5,692 bases of DNA, from positions 1-5,692 of the forward strand of contig SXZD01000298.1 in the NCBI GenBank assembly GCA_005788065.1, written 5' to 3'. The notes below the pieces were generated by a model, which worked only from the letters and a program-made list of their open reading frames with translations, was not told the DNA's origin and did no database searches. A program made the position numbers and the translations under genes. This document shows positions 4,218-5,692 of this stretch, in pieces (positions within the stretch are counted from its first letter, which is position 1; every line of letters begins with the position of its first letter). The stretch comes from Burkholderiales bacterium (GTDB lineage Bacteria; Pseudomonadota; Gammaproteobacteria; Burkholderiales; Burkholderiaceae_B).

Positions 4218-5692
4218 ATGGCTAACTCCGCACGCCCTGCAGCATCTTCCATTTCATCCGCCAACAAGGCCAAGCTGATCAAAGCAGCTCGCGCCTCTGC
4301 ACAAAATCCGCAACAGATTGATGCGTTGCTACAGGCTCAACTGCAAGCCGAATGGCAGGCGCTTGAAAAGTCAGCGCGCATGACGGAATTGGAATTCCGC
4401 AAAAAGCGCATTGCAGAACTGGCTGCGGAAGAATTGCCGGCGGATGTTTTAGATGTGTCTTCTGGTGCGGAAGGTGGCACAGCAACGGCTGATAAAGCGG
4501 CTGCGGGTAACGCAAGCGCAGCGGGTGGTGCCGGTGCTGCAGGCGCCGCAGAAGCGGCGGCCATTGGTGCTGCTGCGCCGGCTGAGGGGTTGGTAGCTGC
4601 GCTGGCGGCGGTGAACCCGATTGCGGGTGTGGCCGCTGCGGTTGGCGTCGCTGCTGCGGCAGGCGGTGGCGGCGGTGGTGGTGCGGCGCCCGTCATTAAT
4701 CCAGCCGACCAGCCTTTGCAACCGGGGCAGGTGCGCAAGACGGTTACTGTGCTGGATGGTCCCGTCAAGAACGTTCAGATTTTTTATGATGCCGACGGTG
4801 ATGGCGTTCAGGATGCAAATGAGATCCTGTTTGCAGGTGTAACCGACGATAACGGGCAACTGGTGGTTGTCTATAGACCGACCACCACAGGTCAGTTCAT
4901 CCTGAAGTACGACAACGATGAGATTGATACAACGACAGGTCGTCCGTTTGCTGTCGTTTTGACGGCAAAAGACAACGGTGAGTCAAAGAGCGTACAGATC
5001 GTCTCTCCGCTGACCACATTGATTGCCAAGGGTGTTGACGAGGCAGCACTGAAGGCGATGCTGGGCATTCCTGCTGCGACAGACCTGTCCACGCTGAATT
5101 ACGTTACCGCTCTGACTGATGCGAATCAGCTTGCAACGGCAAAAACGGTTTTTGCGGCATCGGTTACCGTGGCCAACATTCTGGAAGAGGCAAAAAAAGT
5201 TGCAGTTGCAGCTGGCAAGTCTGAGTCCGATGTTGCGGCTAACGACCCCGCTTCAGCGCTTGCAGATGCATTGAAGGCGCTGCCCAGTGGTGCAAAGTTT
5301 GAAGACGCGCTTGAGGCGACGTCGCGTGCTGCGATCAATCAATACCTCAGCTCGCTGCAGGTCAACATTGACGTGGCCAAGACTGCAGTCGATGCTGCTG
5401 TCGGGTCTGTTGTGTCCCAGACGCAGGGGCTGTCACTCGCATTTGCAACATTGTCCTCCGGTACAGCTGCACAGATTTCTCAGTTGAATGCGGCGATTGC
5501 TGCGGTTGAAAAGCAGGCGGCAGATTCGGTTTCTCTGGCGACGGTTCAGGGTTTGATTGAGGCGGCGCGGGTGGAGTTTAACGATGCGCTGCAGGCTCAA
5601 TTTGAGAACTTGACTGCCGACATCAAAGTGGTGAGTGATTCGCTGGCCAAGACCGATGTCAACGTGACAGATGCAGCAACGAAGATTCAGGC
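4218..5692 (+). CDS. Large Ala-rich surface protein, probable T1SS-exported adhesin, N-terminal part (partial)
   Basis: The frame is open for 491 codons from the ATG at 4218 and runs off the right edge. No signal peptide is seen, as expected for a T1SS substrate with a C-terminal signal. Residues 1-72 are charged and helical (about 33-72 look like a coiled coil). Residues 80-157 are Ala/Gly-rich, with no charged residue from 124 to 163, and end in seven glycines (149-155). Residues about 172-270 form a beta domain: VTVLDGPVKNVQIFYD, then the EF-hand-like loop DADGDGVQDANE (191-202), TDDNGQL (209-215), DTTTGRPFAVVL (237-248) and VSPLTTLIA (262-270). This layout occurs in large bacterial adhesins with SdrD B-like or Cna-B-like modules. 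From about 273 on, the sequence is Ala-rich helical with spaced hydrophobics, without long exact repeats. An adhesin-like N-terminus next to an ABC exporter and HlyD gene makes a surface adhesin the best reading. The N-terminus does not resemble the LapA or BapA starts known to me. The exact family is unknown. Confidence 0.8.
   Translation, partial: MANSARPAASSISSANKAKLIKAARASAQNPQQIDALLQAQLQAEWQALEKSARMTELEFRKKRIAELAAEELPADVLDVSSGAEGGTATADKAAAGNASAAGGAGAAGAAEAAAIGAAAPAEGLVAALAAVNPIAGVAAAVGVAAAAGGGGGGGAAPVINPADQPLQPGQVRKTVTVLDGPVKNVQIFYDADGDGVQDANEILFAGVTDDNGQLVVVYRPTTTGQFILKYDNDEIDTTTGRPFAVVLTAKDNGESKSVQIVSPLTTLIAKGVDEAALKAMLGIPAATDLSTLNYVTALTDANQLATAKTVFAASVTVANILEEAKKVAVAAGKSESDVAANDPASALADALKALPSGAKFEDALEATSRAAINQYLSSLQVNIDVAKTAVDAAVGSVVSQTQGLSLAFATLSSGTAAQISQLNAAIAAVEKQAADSVSLATVQGLIEAARVEFNDALQAQFENLTADIKVVSDSLAKTDVNVTDAATKIQ
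4497..4688 (+). other. Ala/Gly-rich uncharged tract ending in seven glycines (adhesin residues 94-157)
   Basis: This part of the adhesin is almost entirely Ala, Gly, Val, Leu and Pro. It contains several AAG triplets (95-97, 101-103, 107-109, 147-149) and the run G149-G155. Similar glycine-rich stretches follow the N-terminal segment of several biofilm-associated T1SS proteins. In LapA-type adhesins, a di-alanine site (TAAG or PAAG) near residue 108 is cut by the periplasmic protease LapG. Here AAG triplets exist, but whether any is a cleavage site is speculative. Confidence 0.6.
4788..4823 (+). other. EF-hand-like calcium-binding loop (adhesin residues 191-202)
   Basis: The twelve residues have Asp at positions 1, 3, 5 and 9, Gly at 6 and Glu at 12, the classical D-x-D-x-D-G-x-x-D-x-x-E ligand pattern. 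It sits after a beta strand (VQIFY), as in SdrD B-like and dockerin-like modules. Calcium binding would fit a surface protein that folds only after export, because cytoplasmic calcium is low. Confidence 0.65.

Noticed and set aside
4337..4768. Minus-strand open frame of 143 codons with poly-Pro and Ala/Thr runs
   Set aside because: It is the complement of the Ala/Gly-rich part of the adhesin. The Pro and Ala runs simply mirror the Gly and Ala codons on the plus strand.
1..5692. Search for tRNA genes, CRISPR repeats, or a toxin-antitoxin or defence system
   Set aside because: No cloverleaf-like sequence, regularly spaced repeats or matching proteins were seen. Nearly all the window is explained by the secretion locus and the insertion sequence.

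Overview
The window carries most of a type I secretion system (T1SS) locus for a large surface protein, probably a biofilm adhesin, from a Gram-negative bacterium. An inner-membrane ABC exporter, a HlyD-type membrane fusion protein and a TolC-type outer-membrane protein together imply two membranes. The mid-to-high GC coding style and the general protein character suggest a proteobacterium, most likely a betaproteobacterium. That placement is an impression from the sequence, not the result of a search.

Layout, left to right. (1) Positions 1 to about 140 are the end of an IS3-family insertion sequence. The first 25 codons of its orfA lie on the minus strand (ATG at 74-76) and run off the left edge. 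(2) From about 140 to 914, plus strand, is the 3' part (about 257 codons) of a TolC-family gene. Its 5' part, including any signal peptide, has been replaced by the insertion sequence. (3) 911-2635 is a complete 574-residue T1SS ABC transporter/permease without an N-terminal C39-like domain. It overlaps the tolC stop by ATGA. (4) 2638-3924 is a complete 428-residue HlyD-family adaptor, 2 nt after the exporter. (5) 3925-4217 is a 293-bp non-coding region with a candidate terminator and several dyads. (6) 4218 to the right edge is the 5' end (at least 491 codons, no stop) of a large Ala-rich protein. It has no signal peptide, a helical N-terminus, an uncharged Ala/Gly tract ending in seven glycines, a beta domain with an EF-hand-like Ca2+ loop, and then a long Ala-rich helical region.

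How they work together (inference from family knowledge): the ABC protein and the HlyD adaptor form the inner-membrane export complex, the TolC-type protein is the outer-membrane channel, and the large protein encoded next to them is the likely substrate. Its own C-terminal export signal would lie beyond the window. The N-terminal Ala/Gly region resembles the retention or plug segments of surface-anchored T1SS adhesins in composition, not in recognisable sequence. The most notable points are the insertion that beheads the dedicated outer-membrane gene while exporter and adaptor stay intact, the unusual N-terminus of the adhesin, and the dyad-rich leader in front of it.
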